Part shown: positions 43,693 to 53,690 of the stretch, piece after piece
How positions within the stretch are numbered: the stretch's first letter is position 1
How the letters are laid out: every line of letters begins with the position of its first letter
From: Alphaproteobacteria bacterium
Lineage (GTDB): Bacteria > Pseudomonadota > Alphaproteobacteria > Bin95
Reading direction: 5' to 3'
Assembly (NCBI GenBank): GCA_030833925.1
Contig: JAURGE010000013.1
Coordinates: 1 to 54,823 of the forward strand
Length of the DNA stretch: 54,823 nt
Translations under genes and position numbers: made by a program
Notes under the pieces: model-generated
Databases searched by the model: none
Told to the model about the DNA's origin: nothing
Seen by the model: only the letters and a program-made list of their open reading frames with translations

Positions 43693-44295
43693 ATGATGGC
43701 GGCAATACACGCAAAATTAGAGACACTTTCGCGCTGGCTTGTTTGGGCAGGTGGCGCGGCCTTAATGGTAGCAGCGATTATCGTAACCATTGATGTGTTG
43801 TGTCGGAAATTTCTTGGCGTAACCATGAGTGGATCGGATGAAATTTCTGGATACGTGTTTGCTGCTTCGACTACCTGGGCTTATTCCTATACGTTGCTGC
43901 ATCGATCAAATGTAAGAATTGACGCCCTTTATAACCTACTTCCGCGCCCAGTAACTGCGACGCTGGATGTGATAGGTCTAGCCTTATTGCTTTATTACAT
44001 GTGGTTTATGACTTCGACGGCCGTTTACGCTTTCCTAGAAAGTTGGGAGTTGAATTCTGTTTCAATTACGACACTTGAGACGCCCCAGTGGATCCCTCAG
44101 TTCTTTTGGGCAATGGGCCTCGTTGTGTTTTTCTGTGTTTTAATTTTTGTCACTCTTTATGCGCTGGTGGCGCTTCTGCAGAGGAACTTTGATCTAGTTC
44201 GTAAGATAGCTGGTGTTCCATCAATCGATGAAGTGGTTGAGGAAGAGACTGCCGGTATCGATGTTATGGAAGCCAGCAAGGTCAAGGGAGCCTGA
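43693..44295 (+). CDS. TRAP transporter small permease subunit (DctQ-type)
   Basis: The 200-residue protein has four hydrophobic helices (about LVWAGGAALMVAAIIVTIDVLC; SGYVFAASTTWAYSYTLL; VIGLALLLYYMWFM; FFWAMGLVVFFCVLIFVTLYALV), the DctQ layout. GGGAGG is 9 nt before the ATG. It is 3 bp upstream of the large subunit gene. DctQ is an essential partner of DctM in proton- or sodium-driven uptake. Confidence 0.88.
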   Translation: MMAAIHAKLETLSRWLVWAGGAALMVAAIIVTIDVLCRKFLGVTMSGSDEISGYVFAASTTWAYSYTLLHRSNVRIDALYNLLPRPVTATLDVIGLALLLYYMWFMTSTAVYAFLESWELNSVSITTLETPQWIPQFFWAMGLVVFFCVLIFVTLYALVALLQRNFDLVRKIAGVPSIDEVVEEETAGIDVMEASKVKGA

Positions 44296-44298
44296 TCG

Positions 44299-45597
44299 AT
44301 GGTTGCGTGGATCCTAATCGGACTTCTGATCCTAGTTGTCGCCGCTGTTCCTGTGGCAGCGGTGCTAGGCATCCTCAGCTTTGTTCTGGACGAGATCGCC
44401 ATGGATGGGCGTTTAACGCTAGGCATTGGCGAAATTGTTTGGGATAAATCAAAGGAATTTATTCTTGTAGCCGTCCCAATGTTCATTCTGCTTGGGGAGA
44501 TCATGCTGAGGGCTGGAATTGCGCGCCGAATGTACGGTGCAGTAATCCAGTGGTTATCTTGGCTCCCTGGTGGCCTGATGCACGCAAATATCGGTTCTTG
44601 TACTATCTTCGCTGCATCATCTGGTTCAAGCGTTGCAACAGCAGCAACAGTTGGTACGGTTGCTTACCCAGAGATTGAAAAGCGAAAATACAACGAGAGT
44701 TTGTTTTTAGGATCTCTTGCCGCGGGTGGTACTCTTGGGATTTTGGTGCCTCCGTCGATTAATATGATCCTCTACGGTCTGCTGACCGATACATCTGTTC
44801 CAGAGCTTTATCTGGCGGGCATTATTCCTGGGATAATTTTAGCGCTTCTATTTATGGGTGTGATAGCTATTGCTTGCCTGTACAGGAAAGATTGGGGCGG
44901 CGAGAAGGTCCAAACGAGTTGGGGCCAGCGGATCAGCACGCTGCCCGCCCTTCTTCCCCCAATCGTATTGTTTTCAGCTGTTGTTGGTTCGATTTATGCA
45001 GGTGTTGCTACGCCAACAGAAGCAGCATCAATCGGTGTGGTGATGTCACTGCTCATCGCAGCTTATTTTAAATCCCTGAACGTCAAAATGCTTTTAGAAG
45101 CATTTGAGGGAACCATGCGCACAACGGCGATGATTATGATTATCGTCTTTGCCGCTATTTTCTTAAATTTCGTGCTGGGCTTTATGGGTATTACGCAGGC
45201 AATGCTTAATTTTATTGCCGAGCTTGGTCTTACACCTGTCCAAACAATCTTGCTCATCGTCGTTTTCTATTTGCTACTTGGCATGTTTATGGAAACCCTT
45301 TCGATGATGTTGACGACGATCCCAGTCGTGTTCCCAATCGTTATGGCTCTTGGTGTGCCAGAGTTCTCCGATGTTTGGTTTGGAATTCTCATCACGATCT
45401 TGATGGAAGCAGCACTCATTACGCCTCCAATTGGTGTCAATTTATATGTCGTCCAAGGCATTCGTGACCGTGGTGGTAAGTTCAACGATGTGGCGCTTGG
45501 AGCGGTTCCATTTGTTGTTGCTATGCTGGCGATGATCCTGATTTTGATCGCAGCACCATCAATTGCCACCTGGCTTCCCACGCTCGTCTACCACTGA
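44299..45597 (+). CDS. TRAP transporter large permease subunit (DctM-type)
   Basis: The 432-residue membrane protein has about 12 helices. Diagnostic pieces are [55 protein letters not shown], the [25 protein letters not shown] loop, [18 protein letters not shown], and [17 protein letters not shown] near the C-terminus. It completes the TRAP system with the upstream binding protein and small subunit. Substrate is unknown; a carboxylate or a betaine-like compound would suit the adjacent sarcosine oxidase-like gene. Confidence 0.95.
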   Translation: MVAWILIGLLILVVAAVPVAAVLGILSFVLDEIAMDGRLTLGIGEIVWDKSKEFILVAVPMFILLGEIMLRAGIARRMYGAVIQWLSWLPGGLMHANIGSCTIFAASSGSSVATAATVGTVAYPEIEKRKYNESLFLGSLAAGGTLGILVPPSINMILYGLLTDTSVPELYLAGIIPGIILALLFMGVIAIACLYRKDWGGEKVQTSWGQRISTLPALLPPIVLFSAVVGSIYAGVATPTEAASIGVVMSLLIAAYFKSLNVKMLLEAFEGTMRTTAMIMIIVFAAIFLNFVLGFMGITQAMLNFIAELGLTPVQTILLIVVFYLLLGMFMETLSMMLTTIPVVFPIVMALGVPEFSDVWFGILITILMEAALITPPIGVNLYVVQGIRDRGGKFNDVALGAVPFVVAMLAMILILIAAPSIATWLPTLVYH

Positions 45598-45610
45598 TCG
45601 TCATCCGCCT

Positions 45611-46870
45611 ATGACTGAAGAGCGGTTTTCGGCATGGCGTATTATTCGAGAGGCGTTGGGTGGAAATATGGGGTGGCGTCCTTGGAGGCGAAACCCCGAG
45701 CCCAAAGCCAATTATGATGTGATCATCGTTGGCGGCGGTGGACACGGGCTGGCCACTGCCTATTACCTCGCAAAGTTGCATGGCATCACAAATGTTGCTG
45801 TTGTCGAGAAGGGTTGGATCGGCGGGGGCAATGCTGGCCGAAATACGACCATTGTTCGGTCCAACTATCTTTGGGACGAAAGTGCCGCAATTTATGAGCA
45901 TGGTCTCAAGCTTTGGGAGGGGCTTTCGCACGACTTGAACGTCAATGTGATGTTCAGTCAGCGTGGCGTCCTCAATCTTGCCCATACGCTGCATGACGTT
46001 CGTGAAAGCGTGCGACGCGTAAACGCCAATAACCTGAACGGTATCGACGCTGAATGGCTTGATGCCGAAGGCGTTAAGACCTTCTGCCCGTTAATTGATA
46101 TTTCGACCGATAAGCGATGGCCAGTTTTAGGGGCGACTTTGCAACGCCGTGGCGGCACAGCCCGTCATGATGCCGTCGTTTGGGGCTACGCTCGTGCCGC
46201 TGATCGACTTGGGGTCGACATTATAGAAAATGCTGAAGTAACCAGTATTTTACGTGGAGCCGGTGGTGCCTTTGAGGGTGTTGAAACTTCACGTGGCACG
46301 ATCCGAGCAGCAAAGGGAGCACTGGTAGCCGCAGGCCATTCCAGTGTTCTAGCCGAGATGGCAGGGTTTAGTTTGCCTATCCAAAGTCATCCGCTGCAAG
46401 CACTTGTATCGGAGCCATTAAGACCTCTACTTGATTGTGTCGTGATGTCTAATCAAGTCCATGTGTATGTTAGCCAATCAGATAAGGGCGAACTTGTTAT
46501 GGGCGCTGGTATTGATCCCTATACTTCTTACACACAGCGTGGGTCACTTCACATTATAGAGGACCAAATGGCCGCCGCGTGTGAGCTGTTTCCAATGTTC
46601 AGTCGTGTCAGAGTCCTGCGTACTTGGGCTGGTATCGTCGATGTATGTCCAGACGCCTCTCCAATTATCGGTCTTACCCCAGTTCCTGGTCTCTTTATCA
46701 ACTGTGGTTGGGGGACTGGTGGTTTTAAGGCAACACCATCATCGGGTTGGACGTTAGCCCATACAATTGCAAACGGTGAGCCACATCCTCTTAATGCACC
46801 ATTTGCGTTGAGCCGTTTTGAGACGGGTTACCTGATTGATGAACATGGTGCGGCAGCTGTCGCTCATTAA
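45611..46870 (+). CDS. soxB: FAD-dependent oxidoreductase, sarcosine oxidase beta subunit-like (SoxB)
   Basis: The 419-residue protein from ATG 45611 has the SoxB order: N-terminal leader, [96 protein letters not shown], and a C-terminal [35 protein letters not shown]. These closely follow the beta subunit of heterotetrameric sarcosine oxidase, which demethylates sarcosine. No soxD, soxA or soxG gene adjoins it, so it may act as a stand-alone amine oxidase. It is 13 bp after the TRAP permease gene. Confidence 0.85.
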   Translation: MTEERFSAWRIIREALGGNMGWRPWRRNPEPKANYDVIIVGGGGHGLATAYYLAKLHGITNVAVVEKGWIGGGNAGRNTTIVRSNYLWDESAAIYEHGLKLWEGLSHDLNVNVMFSQRGVLNLAHTLHDVRESVRRVNANNLNGIDAEWLDAEGVKTFCPLIDISTDKRWPVLGATLQRRGGTARHDAVVWGYARAADRLGVDIIENAEVTSILRGAGGAFEGVETSRGTIRAAKGALVAAGHSSVLAEMAGFSLPIQSHPLQALVSEPLRPLLDCVVMSNQVHVYVSQSDKGELVMGAGIDPYTSYTQRGSLHIIEDQMAAACELFPMFSRVRVLRTWAGIVDVCPDASPIIGLTPVPGLFINCGWGTGGFKATPSSGWTLAHTIANGEPHPLNAPFALSRFETGYLIDEHGAAAVAH

Positions 46871-46970
46871 TAACCATCACCCTTGAAGGCAGTGGGACGT
46901 TTGCCTAAGTTTAAATTGAATACTGTTTAGTGCGTGCCAACTTTGTATTTAAGAGAGAACAAGTCAGAAA

Positions 46971-48569
46971 ATGTCTACTGAATATGACGTAATAATTGTC
47001 GGCGCCGGTGTTGCTGGCTTGTATCAAATACACAAAGTTAAAGAGATGGGGCTGAGGGTTCGGTGCTTAGAGGCTGCCCCTAAGATTGGCGGCACTTGGT
47101 ATTGGAACCGTTATCCAGGTGCAAGATTTGATTCTGAAAGCTGGACTTACGGGTATTCTTTCTCCAAAGAGCTTTTACAAGAGTGGGATTGGAAAGAAGA
47201 CTTTTCCCCTCAACCTGAGACTGAAAAATATTTGAACTACGTCGCTGATAAGTTCGATCTCAAGTCCTCTATTGATTTCAATACAACGGTGAAAAGTGCT
47301 CATTTCGATGAAAAAGAAAATTTTTGGACCCTAACAACAGAGAGTGGGAAAAAATACACTTGTCGTTTCTTTGTGCCTGCAGTCGGAATTCTCTCTGCAG
47401 CTGTAATGCCAGACATTCCTGGTGTGGACTCATTCAAGGGAATTTCCTACCACACCCACAAGTGGCCCCAGTCTGAAGTTGATTTGACTGGAAAAAGGGT
47501 TGGGATCATTGGTACTGGCGCAACCGCAGTGCAAATAATTCCCGAAATTGCCAAGATTGTTGGAAATTTGACCGTTTTTCAGCGCACACCAAATTGGTGC
47601 ACCCCACTGCATAATAAACAGATCCCTAAGGATCGAATGGAACAAATCAAACAAAATTACGATGAAATTTTGGAGCTTTGTACCCAGACACCTGGCTGTT
47701 ACATCCATTCAACCGACCCAAGATCAACTTTTGAAGTCACAGAAGAAGAACGGATTGCCTTTTGGGAGAAGCTCTACGCTGAGCCAGGCTTTGGGATATG
47801 GCAGGGAAATTTCAGAGATATGCTCACTGACCGCACAGCCAATGCGATGATGAGTGACTTTTTGGCTGAAAAAATTCGCGGCCGCGTGAACGATCCTATT
47901 TTAGCTGAAAAACTAATACCGAAGGATCATGGGTTTGGAACCAGGCGGGTTCCACAAGAAACCTTCTACTATGAAACTTATAATAAAGATAATGTTCAGT
48001 TAATTGATATAAATGAAAACCCGATAATTGAAATAATTCCTAATGGAATACGTACAAAAGAGGGCGATGTAGAATTAGATATTATTATCTATGCTACAGG
48101 TTTTGATGCTATCACAGGCGCTTTTGAGCGGATTGATATTCAAGGCATCAATGGAAAGAAGTTGCGAGAACTTTGGGATGATGGCCCAGTAACATATCTT
48201 GGCGTACTCGTTGCCGATTTTCCAAATATGTTTATTTGCATGGGTCCGCATAGCGGCTTGGGCAATTACACACGTACCGCAGAATATAGTGTGGAATGGG
48301 TTAGTGATTTAATTTCACATGCCATTCAAAATGAAAAATCTAATGTTCAAACTAGCGAACTTGCGATGGATGAATGGACTAATCACGTCCTTTCACTTGG
48401 AGAAGGGCTTCTTATGAACGAGATAGGTTCTTGGATGACAGGCGTGAATAGAAACCTCGCTCATAAGCAAAAGCCTAGGATTATGCGATATAGTGGTGGT
48501 CATCCGGCGTATCGAGAATTTTGTGACAAAGTTAAAGAGGATGGATACCGTCACATAGAGTTCTCATAA
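46971..48569 (+). CDS. Baeyer-Villiger-type flavin monooxygenase
   Basis: The 532-residue protein has two Rossmann motifs: VIIVGAGVAGL at the N-terminus for FAD and GKRVGIIGTGATAVQIIPEIA near residue 175 for NADPH. The type I Baeyer-Villiger fingerprint FxGxxxHxxxW[PD] is present as FKGISYHTHKWP around residues 149-160, and IIYATGFDAITGAF lies in the C-terminal half. These enzymes insert oxygen beside a ketone to make esters or lactones. The gene looks clearly AT-richer than its neighbours, especially between 47.9 and 48.4 kb, suggesting recent acquisition. Confidence 0.93.
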   Translation: MSTEYDVIIVGAGVAGLYQIHKVKEMGLRVRCLEAAPKIGGTWYWNRYPGARFDSESWTYGYSFSKELLQEWDWKEDFSPQPETEKYLNYVADKFDLKSSIDFNTTVKSAHFDEKENFWTLTTESGKKYTCRFFVPAVGILSAAVMPDIPGVDSFKGISYHTHKWPQSEVDLTGKRVGIIGTGATAVQIIPEIAKIVGNLTVFQRTPNWCTPLHNKQIPKDRMEQIKQNYDEILELCTQTPGCYIHSTDPRSTFEVTEEERIAFWEKLYAEPGFGIWQGNFRDMLTDRTANAMMSDFLAEKIRGRVNDPILAEKLIPKDHGFGTRRVPQETFYYETYNKDNVQLIDINENPIIEIIPNGIRTKEGDVELDIIIYATGFDAITGAFERIDIQGINGKKLRELWDDGPVTYLGVLVADFPNMFICMGPHSGLGNYTRTAEYSVEWVSDLISHAIQNEKSNVQTSELAMDEWTNHVLSLGEGLLMNEIGSWMTGVNRNLAHKQKPRIMRYSGGHPAYREFCDKVKEDGYRHIEFS

Positions 48570-48603
48570 ATAGAGATGAGCTGGTCTCAGCATGGTTGAG
48601 CCA

Positions 48604-50220
48604 CTAACGCCGTTTTAGGTGTCTAAAGTCGTGAATATCGGGGCGCTGGCGTGGATCTTCGGTTGGTTCGAAGATCATGTGTTTTTGTATTTTTTGTGTG
48701 CCAGTGACTGGAATTGCATCGAGGAAAAGGATCCAGCCTGGGGCCTTGAAATAGGCGAGTTGTTCGAAGCAATGGTTAAATAATCGTTGAGCAAGATCAC
48801 TATCGGCCGTGCCATTGGCAACGATGCACGCTAGCACTTCTTCGTCACGAAGCTCATCCTCGATTGGCATAACCGCAATTGCGTCAACTTCATCCAGTGG
48901 TTGAAGGCAAGCCTCGATCTCGGCTGCTGCAATATTTTCACCCGACCGACGAATGATGTTTTTCTTGCGATCGACGAAATAAAGCATGCCACTTTCGTCT
49001 TGGGTGACCGTGTCGCCTGTGTGAAACCAACCTCCAAGCCAGGCTTTTTCTGTTTCCTCTGGCAGGTTCAAGTAGCCGGAAAATGCGTGGCGGCGTGGTG
49101 TCTCTGCTGAATGGCGGACAACCATTTCTCCAGGAGTGCCTATTGGAACGTCAGCATTGTTCTCATCGACTACGCGAACCTCTAGCCCAGGGCGTGGGCG
49201 CCCCATTGCACGTGTGTCTATACTCCTGGGTTCATAAGCATCTGTAAGGACGCGGCAGAACTCTGTCATTCCCCAGAGTTCAATCAGTGGAAAACCAAAC
49301 CTTTCTTCAAAAGGTCGATGCAGGGAGGGCTCAACGCCAGCTCCGGCGCCCCAGCGCAGATCATGTTCATGGTCCCTGGGCGAAGGAGGCTCATTCATCA
49401 GTGATGGTATTACTATGCCCAGGTAATGGCATCCCGTTGCTCTCGTCTCTGAAATCTCGTCCCACCAACGTGAACGGCTGAAACGAGCTGTGGAAATATG
49501 ACAATTACCGGTCAGCACCATTCCAAAGAACAACACAACTGCAGCATTTAAATGAAAAAGTGGTAGTGGGTTATAGACCCTTTCGACACCCTCTCGAATA
49601 TTCAAGCGACCACCAATTTCTGCGTACCAGTGGCCCACGCTCAGTTCGTATTCGTGGGACAGAATACAGCCTTTTGGCCTTCCAGTAGTTCCAGAGGTAT
49701 AAAGCAGGCTCGCCTCACCGTTGGGTGTTGGAGTGCCGGTGAGAGGTGGTGGGCGATTGGGAGCTGGGGGCGTGAAATTTTCACTCAGGACTAGGATCGG
49801 TGTGTTCTTGTCATTTTGTTCCTGAGCTTCTTTAGCAAGGGCAAGAAATTCTGAGCCTACAACCAAGAGATCTGCTGCAGAGTCACGCAGTACATAAGCC
49901 AACTCAGAGGGCCGATAGTCGGGATTGATTGGGACCCATGATACGCCAATCCCATTCATCGCGAGCTTTAACCACATAATCTCGGGTCGGTTGGCAAGGA
50001 GGCACCCTATTCTGTGCCCATTCCCATATCCCGCGGCCAACAATGCAGCCTCGTAATTCGCAATGTGACGCCTCGCATCAGAAAAAGAAATGCCATAACC
50101 CTCAGGATAGTATGGACGTGTTGGATCACTTGGGAGCGCAAAGACTTCATTATTTGGCCAGTGTTCTGCGGCGACGTTAAAAACACTGGCGGTTGTGTGG
50201 CCCTCAAAATCGAGTGCCAT
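48604..50220 (-). CDS. AMP-binding acyl-CoA ligase, CaiC-like
   Basis: The 538-residue protein is of the adenylate-forming superfamily. The core motif SLLYTSGTTGRPKGCIL and the ELWGMTEFCR, WFHTGDTVTQDESGMLYFVDRKKNIIRRSGENIAAAEIE and late VTGTQKIQKH segments are present, so both the N- and C-terminal domains are complete. It activates a carboxylic acid with ATP and joins it to CoA. The overall arrangement resembles the crotonobetaine/carnitine-CoA ligase subgroup. It is 4 bp downstream of aroC on the same strand. Confidence 0.9.
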   Translation of the reverse strand: MALDFEGHTTASVFNVAAEHWPNNEVFALPSDPTRPYYPEGYGISFSDARRHIANYEAALLAAGYGNGHRIGCLLANRPEIMWLKLAMNGIGVSWVPINPDYRPSELAYVLRDSAADLLVVGSEFLALAKEAQEQNDKNTPILVLSENFTPPAPNRPPPLTGTPTPNGEASLLYTSGTTGRPKGCILSHEYELSVGHWYAEIGGRLNIREGVERVYNPLPLFHLNAAVVLFFGMVLTGNCHISTARFSRSRWWDEISETRATGCHYLGIVIPSLMNEPPSPRDHEHDLRWGAGAGVEPSLHRPFEERFGFPLIELWGMTEFCRVLTDAYEPRSIDTRAMGRPRPGLEVRVVDENNADVPIGTPGEMVVRHSAETPRRHAFSGYLNLPEETEKAWLGGWFHTGDTVTQDESGMLYFVDRKKNIIRRSGENIAAAEIEACLQPLDEVDAIAVMPIEDELRDEEVLACIVANGTADSDLAQRLFNHCFEQLAYFKAPGWILFLDAIPVTGTQKIQKHMIFEPTEDPRQRPDIHDFRHLKRR

Positions 50221-50224
50221 TAGA

Positions 50225-51352
50225 TCAACCCCTAGATTGATCTAATGATGGCCATTCAGAGCCGCGGAGCCCTCGCTGTCGGATTAAGTGGTCAAGTAAT
50301 ACGACAGCCAGCATGGCTTCCCCGATCGGTGCCGCGCGAATACCTACGCAAGGGTCATGCCTACCCTTTGTTCGTACTTCGATAGCTTTTCCATCAGCAT
50401 CAACACTGGGTCGAGGGATCAGAATTGAACTGGTTGGCTTGACGGCAAAGCGTGCAACTAAGGGTTGCCCTGTCGAAATACCGCCGAGGACACCGCCAGC
50501 GTAATTTGTGTCAAATGCCACGCCGCCACTATTGGACGGACGCATGGCGTCATGGGCATCCTCTCCGCGCTTCGAAGCAGATGCAAACCCGTCACCTATC
50601 TCGACTCCCTTTACGGCATTGATGCTCATGAGCGCTGCAGCAACATCACTATCAAGCTTTCCGTAGATAGGCTCACCAAGACCGGCAGGTATGCCTTCAG
50701 CGACAACTTCTAGAATAGCGCCGAGTGATGACCCATCTTTCCTGGCGGAGTCTACCAAGGTTTCCCAGCGTCTAGCTGCTTCACGATCTGGGCAAAAGAA
50801 TGGGTTCTGTTCAACCTCATTCCAGTCCCAATTTGCACGATCAATTTGATCTTTCCCAATCTGAACTACAGATCCTCTGACGGAGAATGTTGGTCCAAGA
50901 ATTGAATTTAGGACTTTTCGTGCGACCGCTCCTGCTGCCACTCGCATGGCGGTCTCTCTTGCAGATGATCTGCCACCACCTCGATAGTCTCGCACACCAA
51001 CACCGTATTTTGCGTCATAGGCAAAATCCGCATGACCGGGTCTATATTGACGTGAAATCTCAGAATAATCCCGGGAGCGCTGGTCAGTATTTTCTATGAT
51101 AACAGCTATAGGCGTGCCCGTCGTACGTCCTTCAAACACACCAGATAGGATTTTTGCTTCATCAGGCTCGCGTCGCTGGGTAACAAAGCGAGATGTTCCT
51201 GGTCGACGCTTGTCAAGGTAAGGCTGCAGATCTACAGCCGCATCTAGAGGTATGCCAGGAGGGCAACCATCTATTACACAGCCGATAGCAGGACCATGGC
51301 TTTCACCCCAGGTGGTGAAGCGAAACGCTTCCCCGAAACTATTACCTGCCAT
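50225..51352 (-). CDS. aroC: Chorismate synthase
   Basis: AroC makes chorismate from 5-enolpyruvylshikimate 3-phosphate using reduced FMN, the last shikimate-pathway step. The 375-residue protein shows the three family signatures: [21 protein letters not shown] near the N-terminus, [28 protein letters not shown], and the C-terminal [28 protein letters not shown]. It is 3 bp downstream of fabI and 4 bp upstream of the acyl-CoA ligase, all on the minus strand, so the three may share one transcript. Confidence 0.97.
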   Translation of the reverse strand: MAGNSFGEAFRFTTWGESHGPAIGCVIDGCPPGIPLDAAVDLQPYLDKRRPGTSRFVTQRREPDEAKILSGVFEGRTTGTPIAVIIENTDQRSRDYSEISRQYRPGHADFAYDAKYGVGVRDYRGGGRSSARETAMRVAAGAVARKVLNSILGPTFSVRGSVVQIGKDQIDRANWDWNEVEQNPFFCPDREAARRWETLVDSARKDGSSLGAILEVVAEGIPAGLGEPIYGKLDSDVAAALMSINAVKGVEIGDGFASASKRGEDAHDAMRPSNSGGVAFDTNYAGGVLGGISTGQPLVARFAVKPTSSILIPRPSVDADGKAIEVRTKGRHDPCVGIRAAPIGEAMLAVVLLDHLIRQRGLRGSEWPSLDQSRG

Positions 51353-51355
51353 CGA

Positions 51356-52192
51356 TCATTCTTTTTCTTTGTAATCTGCAAGTAGAGCGGAGACACCACG
51401 AGCATTTCGCGTGTTCAGCATTCCAACTGAGTGATACCCACCATCAACATGGTGGATTTCTCCTGTCACACCCGAGCCAAGGTCAGAAAGCAGATAAACA
51501 CCTGCTCCGCCCACGTCTTCAATAGTGATATTACGTTCCATAGGAGCATTCAGTTCGTTCCACTTCAGAATATAGCGGAAATCACCGATGCCCGAGGCTG
51601 CTAGAGTTTTTACTGGACCTGCTGAGATAGCGTTGACGCGAATACCTACATTGCCAAAGTCTGCAGCTAGATAACGCACGCTGGCTTCCAGCGCAGCCTT
51701 CGCCACTCCCATGACGTTGTAGTGTGGCATGACGCGCTCGGCTCCCAGATATGTCAGTGTGACTAAGCTCCCGCCGTTGGGCATTAATTCAGAACAGCGG
51801 CGGCACATGTCGGTGAAGGAGAAGCAGGATATGTCCATGCTTCGGAGGAAGTTTTCCCGAGATGTGTCAGCGTAACGGCCTTTCAGCTCATTCTTGTCTG
51901 AAAAAGCTATCGCATGGACAGCAAAGTCGAGTGTACCCCATTCATTTTTAATGGCCTGAAAAGCCTCATCCATACTGGTGTTGTCAGTAACATCCGCAGG
52001 AAGAACCAAAGCTGCGCCAGCTTCCTCGGCAAGTGGGCGTACGCGTTTTTCCAGCGCTTCACCTTGATAGGTAAATGCTAGTTCTGCGCCAGCGTTAACA
52101 CACGCCTTTGCAATCCCCCATGCCAGTGAGCGATCATTCGCGACGCCCATAATCAAGCCGCGCTTGCCTGCCATTAAGCCACTTTTGCTCAT
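51356..52192 (-). CDS. fabI: Enoyl-ACP reductase (NADH), FabI
   Basis: FabI reduces enoyl-ACP in the last step of fatty-acid elongation. The protein is 278 residues with the variant nucleotide motif RGLIMGVANDRSLAWGIAKA. The catalytic Y-x6-K pair sits in MPHYNVMGVAKAALEASVRYLA, and NAISAGPVKTLAASGIGDF binds substrate. A GGGGAGCT site lies about 6 nt before the ATG on the minus strand. The FabI-AroC adjacency is common in alphaproteobacteria. It is the usual target of triclosan-type inhibitors. Confidence 0.96.
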   Translation of the reverse strand: MSKSGLMAGKRGLIMGVANDRSLAWGIAKACVNAGAELAFTYQGEALEKRVRPLAEEAGAALVLPADVTDNTSMDEAFQAIKNEWGTLDFAVHAIAFSDKNELKGRYADTSRENFLRSMDISCFSFTDMCRRCSELMPNGGSLVTLTYLGAERVMPHYNVMGVAKAALEASVRYLAADFGNVGIRVNAISAGPVKTLAASGIGDFRYILKWNELNAPMERNITIEDVGGAGVYLLSDLGSGVTGEIHHVDGGYHSVGMLNTRNARGVSALLADYKEKE

Positions 52193-52618
52193 GCTTCAGC
52201 TCCCCATGCAGTCAGTCCATTGAACGGCCACTAATCTTAACGTATTGGCCACCTTATTAAAACGGCGTCAACTAAATTGGATTTTTGCCACGTTGGCTCG
52301 TAATGGCAATTTGCTGATAGGAAGTTTTTTAGCTATGCGACAAAAACAAGCATAAAGTATTTGCAGAAGGTGATAGGTAGCTAGCAAACGCGTTTCAACT
52401 TATAAAAGTGTTGCTGTAGTTTGGGGTGGAAAAGGTAAGTTAGCCGTCTTTTCTTCATGCATAAGCTGCCGATTCCAATAAGGCGACTGGTGTTTTTTCG
52501 CATGATTTACTCTGGACGGAATGCTTTGTGCATGGCCGTTCAGACTATAAAACAGACAAGCTCGCATCGTATTCGCGATGGTGGAGCAATAAATCTTTAT
52601 TTGCAGGCCTGTAAAAAT
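52193..52618. other. Divergent intergenic region between fabI and a hypothetical gene
   Basis: This stretch of about 430 bp separates divergent genes and should hold promoters for both. On the minus strand TTGACG (52266-52271) could be a -35 element for fabI, but no good -10 follows at the right distance. An open frame from 52457 extends into the downstream gene, but its first 54 codons look unconstrained. I see no RNA gene or terminator. Confidence 0.5.
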
Positions 52619-53149
52619 ATGTCGGAACAATATTTTCATTATCCCAGAAAAGCACTCTTCAAAGATTATTTGCAGTCTTTTGCGGGCGCGGCAATTTTTA
52701 GTTCCCCACTTATTGTCGCCTGGAGCAACCCTTATGTAGCAGTCATTCTTGGTGCGATTGCTATAATGTTTTTGAGCTTTGGCTTCTCAACTTGGCGGCG
52801 GCATCGCACATCGATTGTTGTAACCGATGAGGCAATTGGTTCGGTGGGGGCCAAAGTGGTTAGGATGGCTTGGGAGCAAATTGATCAAGTGGACCTTCGT
52901 TATTTCTCAACTCGTAGGGAGAGGGGTCGCCTGACTTTAGGTGATGAGAAGGGCGGATGGATGGAGATGAAATTGCATGGTGAAGGAAAAGTCTTAAGGA
53001 TAGATTCTTCGCTTGAAAATTTTCAAAAGTTGGCCGGCTACGTTGTAGAAGCCTCGGAGCGATTTCCCATAAAGATGACGCCAGTATCAAAGGAAAATTT
53101 TGCAGCACTGGGCTTGGCGCCTGACAATTCCTGCTCTGATGGAACTTGA
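52619..53149 (+). CDS. Hypothetical membrane protein
   Basis: From ATG 52619 the protein is 176 residues. It starts MSEQYFHYPRKALFKDYLQSFAGAAIF, then has one long hydrophobic stretch (about IFSSPLIVAWSNPYVAVILGAIAIMFLSFGF, probably two short helices), followed by a cytosolic domain with alternating beta-like segments (SIVVTDEAIGSVGAKVVRMAWEQIDQVDLRYFSTRRERGRL). That order resembles PH-like/YdbT-type bacterial membrane proteins, but I cannot name the family. A longer frame from 52457 is possible but the added N-terminus lacks structure. Confidence 0.65.
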   Translation: MSEQYFHYPRKALFKDYLQSFAGAAIFSSPLIVAWSNPYVAVILGAIAIMFLSFGFSTWRRHRTSIVVTDEAIGSVGAKVVRMAWEQIDQVDLRYFSTRRERGRLTLGDEKGGWMEMKLHGEGKVLRIDSSLENFQKLAGYVVEASERFPIKMTPVSKENFAALGLAPDNSCSDGT

Positions 53150-53237
53150 TTGAACATTAATTTAAGGTTTGCTGTGTGCTGTTATTCTAATGATCATTAT
53201 TTAAGTGGTGAAATGTGACAGGTGAATTGGAGGACCT

Positions 53238-53690
53238 ATGCGTAATATTCCCGAACCATCTGCATTTAAGGATCTGGTTGGACAGGAGTTAGGTGTTAGC
53301 GACTGGGTTGATGTTACTCAGGAACGCATCAACACCTTTGCCGAGGCTACCGGCGATTTTCAGTGGATCCATCTGGATGAAGCTCGGGCAGCAAAAGAGT
53401 TGCCTACTAAATCCACGATCGCACATGGCTTTTTAACATTGTCGATGGTTGCTGGTTTACCTGTTTTCACAGTTGAAAAGATGACCAACGCGATAAATTA
53501 CGGTTGTAACAAGGTTAGATTTACAAACATGGTGCCAGCAGGGTCGCGTATTCGATTGCGGCAAACCCTTCAATCAGCGGATGATATGCCCAACAACGGT
53601 GTGCGGATTATTGCGGAAAGTGTGATTGAGATTGAAGGATCGGATCGACCCGCCATGGTTGCTGAGACTGTTGTGATTTACTACGGGTGA
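53238..53690 (+). CDS. MaoC-like dehydratase
   Basis: The 150-residue hot-dog-fold protein is of the MaoC/R-specific enoyl-CoA hydratase type. The catalytic Asp/His pair is in ATGDFQWIHLDEARA, followed by the family's TIAHGFLTLSM and NYGCNKVRFTNMVPAGSRIR segments. It hydrates 2-enoyl-CoA to the (R)-3-hydroxy form, or acts on related thioesters. GGAGG lies upstream. The stop overlaps the SDR start by 4 nt, so the two are translated together. Confidence 0.93.
   Translation: MRNIPEPSAFKDLVGQELGVSDWVDVTQERINTFAEATGDFQWIHLDEARAAKELPTKSTIAHGFLTLSMVAGLPVFTVEKMTNAINYGCNKVRFTNMVPAGSRIRLRQTLQSADDMPNNGVRIIAESVIEIEGSDRPAMVAETVVIYYG

Noticed and set aside
45563-45610. N-terminal extension of the SoxB-like protein into dctM
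   Set aside because: It overlaps the DctM C-terminus and the ATG at 45611 gives a normal SoxB length.
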